Source: an uncultured Treponema sp. | Lineage (GTDB): Bacteria > Spirochaetota > Spirochaetia > Treponematales > Treponemataceae | Direction: 5' to 3' | Length of the DNA stretch: 64,000 nucleotides | Assembly (NCBI GenBank): GCA_937877535.1 | Contig: CALFJF010000048.1 | Span: 31,507-95,506 of the forward strand | In this document: piece after piece, positions 53,791-60,220 of the stretch | Position numbering within the stretch: the first letter of the stretch is position 1 | How the letters are laid out: each line of letters opens with the position of its first letter | Position numbers and translations under genes: made by a program | The notes under the pieces: model-generated | Database searches by the model: none | Seen by the model: only the letters and a program-made list of their open reading frames with translations | What the model was told of the DNA's origin: nothing

Positions 53791-54132
53791 CTACAATAAC
53801 TTTGTATAAAATAGAATCATGCCAATTATATTTAGGACAAGCTCAATTATATTGATTACTCCAACTATAGGGTCAGCAAATACAGAAAATGAAGCTAAAA
53901 TGCTCAATAACAAATTGAAAATGAGTATTCCTGTTATAGGAAAACCTAATTTTATAAATAAAATCAATGCGATTATACGTATAATACCGATAATTACTCC
54001 TCCAACTCCTGCTCCTGTAATTTTTAAGATGGCAAAATTATATATGATTAATAATATCATAAATATGACTACTGCTTTTGCAAATGCAGTCAGTCCCAAT
54101 ACATTACATACCAAAAAGTAAAATAAATTCAT
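53791..54132 (-). CDS. Small membrane protein
   Basis: 113 residues, almost all hydrophobic, with three to four membrane segments and glycine-rich turns (TGAGVGGVIIGIIRII). No family recognised. GGAGG precedes the ATG. It lies 8 nt upstream of the exported helical protein gene, in the same operon. Confidence 0.65.
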   Translation of the reverse strand: MNLFYFLVCNVLGLTAFAKAVVIFMILLIIYNFAILKITGAGVGGVIIGIIRIIALILFIKLGFPITGILIFNLLLSILASFSVFADPIVGVINIIELVLNIIGMILFYTKLL

Positions 54133-54143
54133 GTAAAGCCTCC

Positions 54144-54368
54144 TTATATTTCAACGATTGCGTTGCAATAGGCACGAAAAATTTCCTTATCTTTTACGTC
54201 TTTCATTGCTGTATAACTCTTGAACGGCGGTGAAACTACCTTAGGTATCGTACAAAGGTCTTGTGCTGCTTGTAAAGCGTGATAAATGATGCCATCGGTG
54301 TCTCCTACCCTACAACATTGGCGGGTGATGACCTTATCATTCAAATTTCTTGAATTCAGAATGCCCAT
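54144..54368 (-). CDS. Short frame of uncertain status
   Basis: A 74-codon frame (MGILNSRNLNDKVITRQ...) that overlaps the end of the upstream membrane protein gene by 32 nt and has no ribosome binding site. It fills an otherwise empty 200-nt space in the operon. No similarity recognised. It may be the remnant of a longer gene. Confidence 0.3.
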   Translation of the reverse strand: MGILNSRNLNDKVITRQCCRVGDTDGIIYHALQAAQDLCTIPKVVSPPFKSYTAMKDVKDKEIFRAYCNAIVEI

Positions 54369-54942
54369 CTTTAATATAATGAAAATGACTATTTTTCAAA
54401 TTTTCTCTACAAATTTTTACTCCAGCAGCAACTAAAACAATAATAATTGATGTCAGCAAAAATATTGAAAAAAATTTTTCAGTATTTTTAATTTCTTCCC
54501 AAGAAAATACTATTTGAAAGACAATCAATACCCCCCAAGCAATTGCAATTAACAATGAAAACAATCTTGTTAATTTTTGGGTTGAAAACGGGCTGTATAA
54601 AAATCTTTTTTCTTTATCAAAATGTATAAATATACGATATACACCCATTTCTTGTGCTAATTTATGTTCATAAAATGACACAACTCCTATCCATGAAAGA
54701 ATCCAACGATAAAAGCCCCTCACAGAGAAATGCCAGAAACAACCTGCAACAAAACCTATGAAAAGCAATAAAAGCTTAATAAAATATACATCTACTTTGC
54801 CTTGAAGCGAATAAAATCCTATAAATATTGCCCCATTAAAAATAGCATACATATTCATCCAGTGATTATAATTCTGTTGATGATGCTCTCTGCCTTCAAT
54901 CGCTTTTTCATACAAAAACTTTATGTTTTCATTTTCATCCAT
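54337..54942 (-). CDS. Four-segment membrane protein of unknown function
   Basis: From MDENENIKFLYEKAIEG (GGAG 7 nt upstream) it has 201 residues; an ATG at 54996 with GAGGA upstream would add 18. A charged N-terminal helix with EGREHHQQNYNHW leads into two membrane segments (about 28-48 and 55-78), a cytoplasmic middle (KLAQEMGVYRIFIHFDKEKRF), and two more segments (about 127-149 and 158-180). The layout recalls small membrane effectors seen in some defence loci, but I cannot assign a family. Confidence 0.65.
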   Translation of the reverse strand: MDENENIKFLYEKAIEGREHHQQNYNHWMNMYAIFNGAIFIGFYSLQGKVDVYFIKLLLLFIGFVAGCFWHFSVRGFYRWILSWIGVVSFYEHKLAQEMGVYRIFIHFDKEKRFLYSPFSTQKLTRLFSLLIAIAWGVLIVFQIVFSWEEIKNTEKFFSIFLLTSIIIVLVAAGVKICRENLKNSHFHYIKDGHSEFKKFE

Positions 54943-55042
54943 AGTTTTTCTCCAAAACTCAGCAAACAAATTCTTCTTTCTGCTGATGTTCTTCATTGTG
55001 TTCCTCATGAAATGTTTTTCGCATTTTTATATCCCCACGCAC

Positions 55043-55576
55043 TTATACTGCCTCCCATATCAATGACATTACTTCATCAAAGAATTTAGAAAGAATTCTC
55101 TGCTTTGTTTGCTTTGTTTCATCAGAAACATTTTTATCATTCAACACCTGAAAATGTTTCTCTGAAAGCCAAAACCAAATAGCACCCCCTTCATTAGAAA
55201 CATTAGAAATATAAGTGCCATTTTGAAACTTCCAATCAGCAGCAATAATTTCAAGTTTGCGCAAAAACTCCTCGTCAATCGCTTCCACATTCTTATTTTC
55301 AAACCAAACATCTATACTAGGTTTATTTTCAATAGGTTGAAAACCGTTCCGCCCTTTCTTGAATTTTCCAAAATAGAATTCAATAGATTTATTATCATTT
55401 AAGTTAATTGCAGTTTCTACTCCAAAACTATAGTCATTATCAGGAAATGCTTCTGGTTCTGTAAGTTTATTTTTATGCCCTTGCCGATAATCATTTATAG
55501 CTGTCAACAAATGCCCAATAAATTCTTCACTGCTAAGATAGTCGGTTTCTGTTGGTGCCCTCTCTTCAATTTCCAT
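55043..55576 (-). CDS. Acidic cytoplasmic protein of unknown function
   Basis: 177 residues from MEIEERAPTETDYLSSEEF, with GGAGG 5 nt upstream of the ATG. No signal peptide or membrane segment. It is acidic, with a compact alpha/beta pattern (DYSFGVETAINLNDNKSIEF; SIDVWFENKNVEAIDEEFL; GGAIWFWLSEKHFQVLND). No family recognised. It is the first gene of the operon that ends in the exported nuclease. Confidence 0.7.
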   Translation of the reverse strand: MEIEERAPTETDYLSSEEFIGHLLTAINDYRQGHKNKLTEPEAFPDNDYSFGVETAINLNDNKSIEFYFGKFKKGRNGFQPIENKPSIDVWFENKNVEAIDEEFLRKLEIIAADWKFQNGTYISNVSNEGGAIWFWLSEKHFQVLNDKNVSDETKQTKQRILSKFFDEVMSLIWEAV

Positions 55577-55598
55577 AATTTCCTCCAAGTATCAAAAA

Positions 55599-55608
55599 AA
55601 TAACTATC
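55599..55608 (+). promoter_or_regulatory. Operator arm, left
   Basis: AATAACTATC, the exact reverse complement of GATAGTTATT at 55660-55669. It lies just downstream of the -10 of the operon promoter, over the first transcribed bases. Confidence 0.5.
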
Positions 55609-55613
55609 CTCTC

Positions 55614-55643
55614 ATTATAATCTTCACTGCTTCCACCTGTCAA
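55614..55643 (-). promoter_or_regulatory. Promoter of the 55.6-51.1 kb operon
   Basis: A perfect TTGACA (55638-55643) and a perfect TATAAT (55614-55619) are 18 bp apart on the minus strand. This is the closest sigma-70 match in the window. Left bare it should be very active, which fits the presence of a flanking inverted repeat and a neighbouring repressor-type gene. Confidence 0.8.
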
Positions 55644-55659
55644 TTATAGTGCGTGGACT

Positions 55660-55669
55660 GATAGTTATT
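55660..55669 (+). promoter_or_regulatory. Operator arm, right
   Basis: GATAGTTATT, the partner of the arm at 55599-55608. It lies upstream of the -35, so the two arms bracket the whole promoter, 61 bp centre to centre. Confidence 0.5.
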
Positions 55670-55721
55670 CAAACGAAAATGCGTGTATCTAAATAGCGTG
55701 TAAGTATATTCCCCATTGCCG

Positions 55722-55727
55722 TATAAT
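55722..55727 (+). promoter_or_regulatory. -10 box of the XRE regulator gene, leaderless
   Basis: A perfect TATAAT ends 6 nt before the ATG at 55734, so transcription would begin at or next to the start codon. No good -35 is visible 16-18 bp upstream. Confidence 0.55.
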
Positions 55728-55733
55728 AATTTT

Positions 55734-55949
55734 ATGAACATCGGACAAGCCATCGTCATTCTGCGCAAAGAGAAAAATCTGAGTCAGGAGCAACTTGCTT
55801 TTAATGCGGGAATTTCGCGCCATTTTATGTATCGCCTCGAAAACAACCTCGCAAGTCCTACCGTCAAAACGCTCGAAAAACTTGCGTCCGCGCTTGCTGT
55901 CCGTCCGTCCACGATTCTTGAAAATGCCGAAAAACTGCCAGCGGAGTGA
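55734..55949 (+). CDS. XRE-family transcriptional regulator
   Basis: A 71-residue protein that is almost only a Cro/C1-type helix-turn-helix: GQAIVILRKEKNLSQEQLAF, then AGISRHFMYRLENNLASPTVKTLEKLASAL. No ribosome binding site is present. It is divergent from the operon at 55576 and shares its upstream region, so it probably represses that operon. Its stop is 16 nt from the end of the convergent secreted protein gene. Confidence 0.9.
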   Translation: MNIGQAIVILRKEKNLSQEQLAFNAGISRHFMYRLENNLASPTVKTLEKLASALAVRPSTILENAEKLPAE

Positions 55950-55965
55950 AAAGCGACAAAAGCGA

Positions 55966-56841
55966 TTAGTAGCCCGGATAAAATATTCTGTACCTACAAA
56001 CGACCTCTTTGTCATCTATATAAACTTTTACAGGAATCTTAAAACAAATTTCAAGTTCGGCATCAATCAAAACTTCCGTGCCTAAGTCATATCGCTCTAT
56101 TATCCGATATTGGCGTTCTGGATATGAATCACGATACCCACGCAATTTAATAGGCACTGTAGTGTACCCGTTAGGATTTTTTATATATGACACAGGCTTT
56201 TCATCTTTTAAATAGTAAAATTCAGGTGCAGATTGTAAAAACTCTATAAGCTCCTTTACATCTTTTCGCTTTGCACTGTAATTATATGGCGTTCCCGCTT
56301 TGGTAAAATATCGGAACACATTTGACGACTGCACCGACCAATACGAAATCGAAGAAAGAGAGACTTTAGATTCATTATAGTATACTTGATATTTCATCTT
56401 TTCCAGAGAGAAAATCTCTTTGCACTCAACTTTTAAATTGACTTCGATAACACTGATTGGACTGAATGGAATCGCCAATTTAAATTGCCCTGCGGTATCA
56501 TGTCTGTATGCACTAAGGTTTATGCATTTATATGTTTTTGTCGGAATTGATTCGTCTTCAAATTCAATCTGAACTTCGCCAAACAATTCCTGCCCATCGA
56601 CTGGCAACAAGCCTGCCGTTAATTTGTATATGTTTTTTTGCTGATAAATGTTTTTCCAACGATGCTCACCAATTTCTCCTGCTTCTACTTCCTCTATTTT
56701 TTCAAAGATTGGAAATTTTTCTCCATCTCCGTCATAAGTAAGGATAAGTTTGTACTTGCTGTTCGTTATTTCCGCCACTGACGGCAGCAGACAAATACTA
56801 CAGATAAAAAGCATTGCGATTACATTCTTCTTAATACTCAT
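55966..56841 (-). CDS. Secreted protein of unknown function
   Basis: The 291-residue precursor has a signal peptide (MSIKKNVIAMLFICSICLLPSVA) without a lipobox at the cleavage site. The mature protein is beta-rich with many Tyr and Lys (for example EVQIEFEDESIPTKTYKCI, VPIKLRGYRDSYPERQYRII). No family recognised. GGAG lies upstream. It is divergent from the WYL regulator gene, with palindromic operators between them. Confidence 0.72.
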   Translation of the reverse strand: MSIKKNVIAMLFICSICLLPSVAEITNSKYKLILTYDGDGEKFPIFEKIEEVEAGEIGEHRWKNIYQQKNIYKLTAGLLPVDGQELFGEVQIEFEDESIPTKTYKCINLSAYRHDTAGQFKLAIPFSPISVIEVNLKVECKEIFSLEKMKYQVYYNESKVSLSSISYWSVQSSNVFRYFTKAGTPYNYSAKRKDVKELIEFLQSAPEFYYLKDEKPVSYIKNPNGYTTVPIKLRGYRDSYPERQYRIIERYDLGTEVLIDAELEICFKIPVKVYIDDKEVVCRYRIFYPGY

Positions 56842-56853
56842 CAGAATCTCCTA

Positions 56854-56869
56854 TGCTCGAAATTGAGCA
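56854..56869. promoter_or_regulatory. Degenerate third palindrome
   Basis: TGCTC (56854-56858) and GAGCA (56865-56869), in the leader of the secreted protein gene. It resembles the CGCTCA-N5-TGAGCG boxes but with the GCTC/GAGC spacing one base shorter. Confidence 0.35.
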
Positions 56870-56901
56870 ATTTAATTTTCCGTCATCATATCATGCCCAC
56901 C

Positions 56902-56918
56902 CGCTCAAATAATGAGCG
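56902..56918. promoter_or_regulatory. Operator box 1, CGCTCA-N5-TGAGCG
   Basis: CGCTCA (56902-56907), AATAA, TGAGCG (56913-56918): a perfect 6-bp inverted repeat. An identical pair of half-sites lies 56 bp away (box 2). Confidence 0.65.
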
Positions 56919-56957
56919 AGCAAAAAAATTGAAGAATTTTCTGAAATAAAAAACAAA

Positions 56958-56974
56958 CGCTCACCAAATGAGCG
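56958..56974. promoter_or_regulatory. Operator box 2, CGCTCA-N5-TGAGCG
   Basis: CGCTCA (56958-56963), CCAAA, TGAGCG (56969-56974). It covers the -35 region of the WYL gene promoter, so a protein bound here should block that promoter. Confidence 0.65.
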
Positions 56975-56984
56975 ACTGATATGC

Positions 56985-56990
56985 TATAAT
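56985..56990 (+). promoter_or_regulatory. -10 box of the WYL regulator gene
   Basis: A perfect TATAAT preceded by TGC (extended -10-like). The -35 place is occupied by operator box 2. Transcription would start near 56997, at the edge of the hairpin at 56993. Confidence 0.6.
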
Positions 56991-56992
56991 AG

Positions 56993-57024
56993 ACCTGTTC
57001 TGAAACTGAAGTTTCCGAACAGGT
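56993..57024 (+). repeat. CTGTTC hairpin repeat, copy F
   Basis: ACCTGTTC (56993-57000) pairs perfectly with GAACAGGT (57017-57024); inside, GAAAC and GTTTC pair around a TGAA loop. It fills the leader of the WYL gene between promoter and ATG and is the most perfect copy of the family in the window. Confidence 0.75.
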
Positions 57025-57035
57025 TTAATAACGCT

Positions 57036-58016
57036 ATGAGTAAAAGCAACAGAAAGACCACGACGCGCCCAATGCTGGAGCGGATTACCAAAATTCATCA
57101 GCGGATTCTGGCGGGATGCTATCCGAACACGGAGCGACTTGAAAAAGAGTTGCAGGTGAGCAATGTTACTGTCCGCCGCGACATTGAATATATGCGTGAC
57201 CGAATGAATGCGCCCATTGAGTACGACCGCACGCGCCACGGCTTTTTCTATCGAGAGGCGTTTCAGATGGCACAGTACAGTCTTTCGCCGCGGGATTTGC
57301 AGGTTCTGGGCGAGGCAAAGGCACTGCTCGCGCATTTTGCGGGAACGCCCGTGTACGAGGAGGCGTGTTCTGTCATCGACCTGCTTTCAGCCCAAGTTTT
57401 GAATCCAGCGGTGTCCGCCCTTGCAGGACGAATTGCCGTGCCTCCAAGAGCAAAACCGATTCTCGATGAGAAAATATGGGATGTGATTTGTGCGGGGTTG
57501 GAAACGAATTGCATAATCGAGTTCGACTACACGGGAATTTACGATGACAAGCCGAAGCGTCGCACGGTGCGTCCGTATCAACTTTTGATTGACGGCGGTG
57601 AATGTTCGTTGTTCGGCTGGTCTGAAGAGCGGAACGGAGAGCGGCTGTTTTCGCTCCATCGCATACAGAATGCAGTCCTCACGGAGCGCACATTTGAACT
57701 TCCCGATGACATTGATTTTGTGTCGCGGTGCGGGGGCGGCAAATTCGGTATGTTCTGCGGAAGCAAGTCAGAACGCTACAAAATCGAATTGTACGATGAG
57801 GCGCGTGTGTGGGTCAAAGATTGTGTGTGGGCAGACGACCAGCGCATAAGCGAGGACGGAGATGCTACAGTGCTGGAATTTACCTCAACGCAACATGGCA
57901 AAATCGAATCATGGGTGCTTTCGTGTGGAGCGAACGCCCGCCCGCTTGCCCCGCCGCGTCTCGTTTCCCGCTGGAAAGAACACATCGAAAACATGGCAGA
58001 CAAGGTGAGTTGGTAA
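57036..58016 (+). CDS. WYL-domain transcriptional regulator
   Basis: The 326-residue protein has an N-terminal DeoR-like helix-turn-helix (about 14-70: ITKIHQRILAGCYPN, QVSNVTVRRDIEYMRDR) and a WYL domain (about 155-235: IEFDYTGIYDDKPKRRTVRP then YQLLIDGGECSLFGW). WYL regulators often sense nucleotides or nucleic acid and guard defence or stress genes. No ribosome binding site is clear; a strong hairpin ends 11 nt before the ATG. Autoregulation through the operator boxes is likely. Confidence 0.9.
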   Translation: MSKSNRKTTTRPMLERITKIHQRILAGCYPNTERLEKELQVSNVTVRRDIEYMRDRMNAPIEYDRTRHGFFYREAFQMAQYSLSPRDLQVLGEAKALLAHFAGTPVYEEACSVIDLLSAQVLNPAVSALAGRIAVPPRAKPILDEKIWDVICAGLETNCIIEFDYTGIYDDKPKRRTVRPYQLLIDGGECSLFGWSEERNGERLFSLHRIQNAVLTERTFELPDDIDFVSRCGGGKFGMFCGSKSERYKIELYDEARVWVKDCVWADDQRISEDGDATVLEFTSTQHGKIESWVLSCGANARPLAPPRLVSRWKEHIENMADKVSW

Positions 58017-58047
58017 GCGGGGGATGGCATGAGCCTAGCCCAAATTT

Positions 58048-58172
58048 TGGTGCTGTTACAGAAAGTATGCTTGAGACGCTGGTTGAGTAGACCGAAGGTC
58101 GTATCGAAACCACCGTCTCAAGCAATTGGTGGTTTCGATGAACTCAACCACCGCTTTCAGTATACATTTTGC
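58048..58172. repeat. GGTTTCGA-type dispersed repeat R7
   Basis: GGTGCTGTTACAGAAAGTAT, TTGAGTAGACCGAAGGTCGT, GGTGGTTTCGATGAACTCAA and TCAGTATACATTTTGC in order: a full copy closely matching R6 in layout, just after the WYL gene. Confidence 0.85.
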
Positions 58173-58199
58173 AAAAAAAGCCCCACATGGATGTGGGGC
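58173..58199 (-). terminator. Terminator of the InlB-repeat lipoprotein gene
   Basis: GCCCCACA (58180-58187) pairs with TGTGGGGC (58192-58199); on the minus strand T7 follows. Of the terminators here this is one of the clearest. Confidence 0.8.
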
Positions 58200-58368
58200 A
58201 AAAGCAAAGAGAGAATTTTTCAACAGAAAAATTCTCGTACGAATCCAAAAATCCACGGATGCAAGGGCGTTCGTTCTAGCCCTTGTTTGATTTTTGGTTC
58301 GAAGATTTCTCGACTACGCTCGAAATGACACATACTGCAAGAGTCGCGCGAGTGTCGCGTCTTTTCGT
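58200..58368. repeat. Cluster of palindromes after the WYL gene
   Basis: The rest of the 352-base gap has no gene. It holds a perfect 11-bp hairpin (58212-58222 with 58227-58237), a CAAGGGC/GCCCTTG-type hairpin near 58261-58282, and a unit ATTTCTCGACTACGCTCGAA followed by ATGAC (about 58306-58331), itself a palindromic repeat type. Confidence 0.55.
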
Positions 58369-59592
58369 TTACTCGCTTGAGGTGAAAGTTATGCTGTTTA
58401 CAAATATTCTGCCACCCGAATCTTCATTGCGTGAATACACAAGGAATACATTTTCCGCGCTTGTAACATTTGCTTTGAGCGTAGCCGCTTGATTATTGGT
58501 GTCATTTTTTAGTGCGGCAAGCACTGTGCCGTTCGCATTAACCAAGGCGACTACACCAGTTGGCGTGGTATCTGAATCACTTTTTCCCGTAGTGAGAGAT
58601 GCCTCAACTGTTCCCGCGCCAGTTGCTTTTACGGCAATGAACACATCAATCTTCGTCATGTCTACGCTTCCGCCTACTTGATTGGGAACATCTGAACGAC
58701 GACTTCTATTGCTGTGGCAAGACATAAAAAGATTACTCAGCGTACCTCTTTTTGTATTTACACTCATGCGGTCAAATTGATTGGAATACAAAACAGCACC
58801 ATCAAAATTCCACATACCAGGCGCAACATAATAACTACTTTCATCAGAAGAAAATTCACTGGCTTTTGTGTAATTGTATTCACCTATTTCGGTATTTTTC
58901 TCTGTACTACGAATATACAAATCAACATCGCTCGGATACGCATGATTTGTAAATGTCGTTCCTGAGCCAGGCTTGATAGCGGAGAGCGAAATCCATTTCG
59001 CATACAATGTCGTGTCTTTCGTTACCGTGTCGCCATGTAAAGCGAGTTTTGTATAATTACTGTCATAATACCAACCGCAAAAATATTTTTCATAGCCTGT
59101 AAAGTTTTTGAGCATCGAACTTGTCAAAACGCCGCTCGTTGTTTTTGGACATTTTTCAACTTCATATTCGCTATCGTAGGTGAGAACATAAGTCGGTACC
59201 GTTTCTCCTGTTGATGTGGTGATTTTTGCGTACAATCGGCTGTCTTCCGTTACAGTAAATGGCTCGAATTTTCTTGTGTATTTTGAATCCATATACCAGT
59301 CTTCCAGTTTGTAGCCTGTTTTTATTGCGTAATCGGCTGGGGGTGGTAAGTCGTCTGCGGTAAATTGCTGATTTTTGTATTTTACGGCAGAACTCAGCGA
59401 ACTGACCGTTTGGTCATTTGCGGACTTAACGAGAAAATTTGCAAAGTCAAACGAAATCTTGTACGACATCGATTCGTCACTCTGTAGCGTATTGTCGTTC
59501 GAAGTATCATCGTCATCGTCGCTGCACGCCGTAAACGACAGTGCCAGCATCAGTGCCGCAAACATGGCGGCGCATTTCGCAAGTTTCTTCAT
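58369..59592 (-). CDS. Lipoprotein with InlB-type beta repeats
   Basis: The 407-residue precursor starts MKKLAKCAAMFAALMLALSF with AAGGAG upstream. The lipid cysteine is C23 in TAC, followed by SDDDDD. Two repeats of the Listeria-Bacteroides (InlB B-repeat, Flg_new) kind follow: GYKLEDWYMDSKYTRKFEPF and GYEKYFCGWYYDSNYTKLAL, each ending LYAK. A C-terminal domain of about 190 residues looks like a beta-sandwich. Probably surface-exposed; function unknown. The acidic tether matches the lipoprotein at 23778. Confidence 0.82.
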   Translation of the reverse strand: MKKLAKCAAMFAALMLALSFTACSDDDDDTSNDNTLQSDESMSYKISFDFANFLVKSANDQTVSSLSSAVKYKNQQFTADDLPPPADYAIKTGYKLEDWYMDSKYTRKFEPFTVTEDSRLYAKITTSTGETVPTYVLTYDSEYEVEKCPKTTSGVLTSSMLKNFTGYEKYFCGWYYDSNYTKLALHGDTVTKDTTLYAKWISLSAIKPGSGTTFTNHAYPSDVDLYIRSTEKNTEIGEYNYTKASEFSSDESSYYVAPGMWNFDGAVLYSNQFDRMSVNTKRGTLSNLFMSCHSNRSRRSDVPNQVGGSVDMTKIDVFIAVKATGAGTVEASLTTGKSDSDTTPTGVVALVNANGTVLAALKNDTNNQAATLKANVTSAENVFLVYSRNEDSGGRIFVNSITFTSSE

Positions 59593-59692
59593 GCTATAAC
59601 TCCTTAATTGAAAGAAATTTAGAATGACTATACAAAAAAAAAGCATTTGTGCAAGATTTTTGTGGGAGATGGGGGGAAATTTTTGAGGGAAG

Positions 59693-60010
59693 ATGACCAT
59701 GAGATTCTACAACAACAAAGAATATCTGACACACCTAAATATTGTCGCCGTTGCAACTGGTGCAATCGCAGCGATGGACTACGATGATGAAATCGGAACA
59801 TACACAGGCGACCCGACAAAGGACGGGAAACTCAAAATGACCGCAACAAAGGAATTGGATAAGGATGAAGAGAAACTTGTAGATGTAGAAACAAAGACAA
59901 CGGACGAGGTAGAAATCAAAGATGGAAAGGTTGAACTTGACTTGAATGCTGACGGAGAGTTTGATGAGTTCGAAATTGACACTTTTGATGTTACACTCTC
60001 TCGCCAGTAA
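59693..60010 (+). CDS. N-truncated relative of the small lipoprotein
   Basis: The 105-codon frame contains EIGTYTGDPTKDGKLKMTAT, matching GTYTGDPTKDGEITVTYKK in the lipoprotein at 23778-24335, and the upstream part RFYNNKEYL matches AFYDDNTFRL. The signal peptide and lipid cysteine are missing. It is very acidic. GAGGGAAG sits before the ATG, so it may be translated, but I read it as a decaying copy. Confidence 0.5.
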   Translation: MTMRFYNNKEYLTHLNIVAVATGAIAAMDYDDEIGTYTGDPTKDGKLKMTATKELDKDEEKLVDVETKTTDEVEIKDGKVELDLNADGEFDEFEIDTFDVTLSRQ

Positions 60011-60073
60011 TTTTCTCTCCTAAATACAAAATCGCCCGCAAGTCAGACTTCTCTGAACTGCGAGCGGTTCGCT

Positions 60074-60187
60074 TTATTTGTGGTAGTGCGTTCCACAATA
60101 CGCAATGTAAACAATTTCACCTTCAATTTTGTACACAATTCTATGACAATCATCGATTCGGCGGCTCGAAAAGACAAATGGGGTAGA
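60074..60187 (-). pseudogene. YoeB/Txe-type toxin, C-terminal remnant
   Basis: On the minus strand the frame reads FVFSSRRIDDCHRIVYKIEG, then EIVYIAYCGTHYHK and TAA (60074-60076). This matches the C-terminal third of YoeB/Txe mRNA interferases (W-S-R-R-I...H-R-L-V-Y...H-Y). The rest of the toxin and any antitoxin are gone. Upstream the frame runs straight into a palindromic repeat (60200-60220). Confidence 0.7.
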
Positions 60188-60199
60188 CGAACGACTGTC

Positions 60200-60220
60200 A
60201 TGCTGAACTCGTTTCAGCAT
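60200..60220. repeat. Palindromic unit ATGCTGAA-N5-TTCAGCAT
   Basis: Perfect 8-bp arms (60200-60207, 60213-60220) in the context GTCATGCTGAACTCGTTTCA. It sits exactly where two truncated genes meet, the toxin remnant on one side and the TauE pseudogene on the other. Confidence 0.7.
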
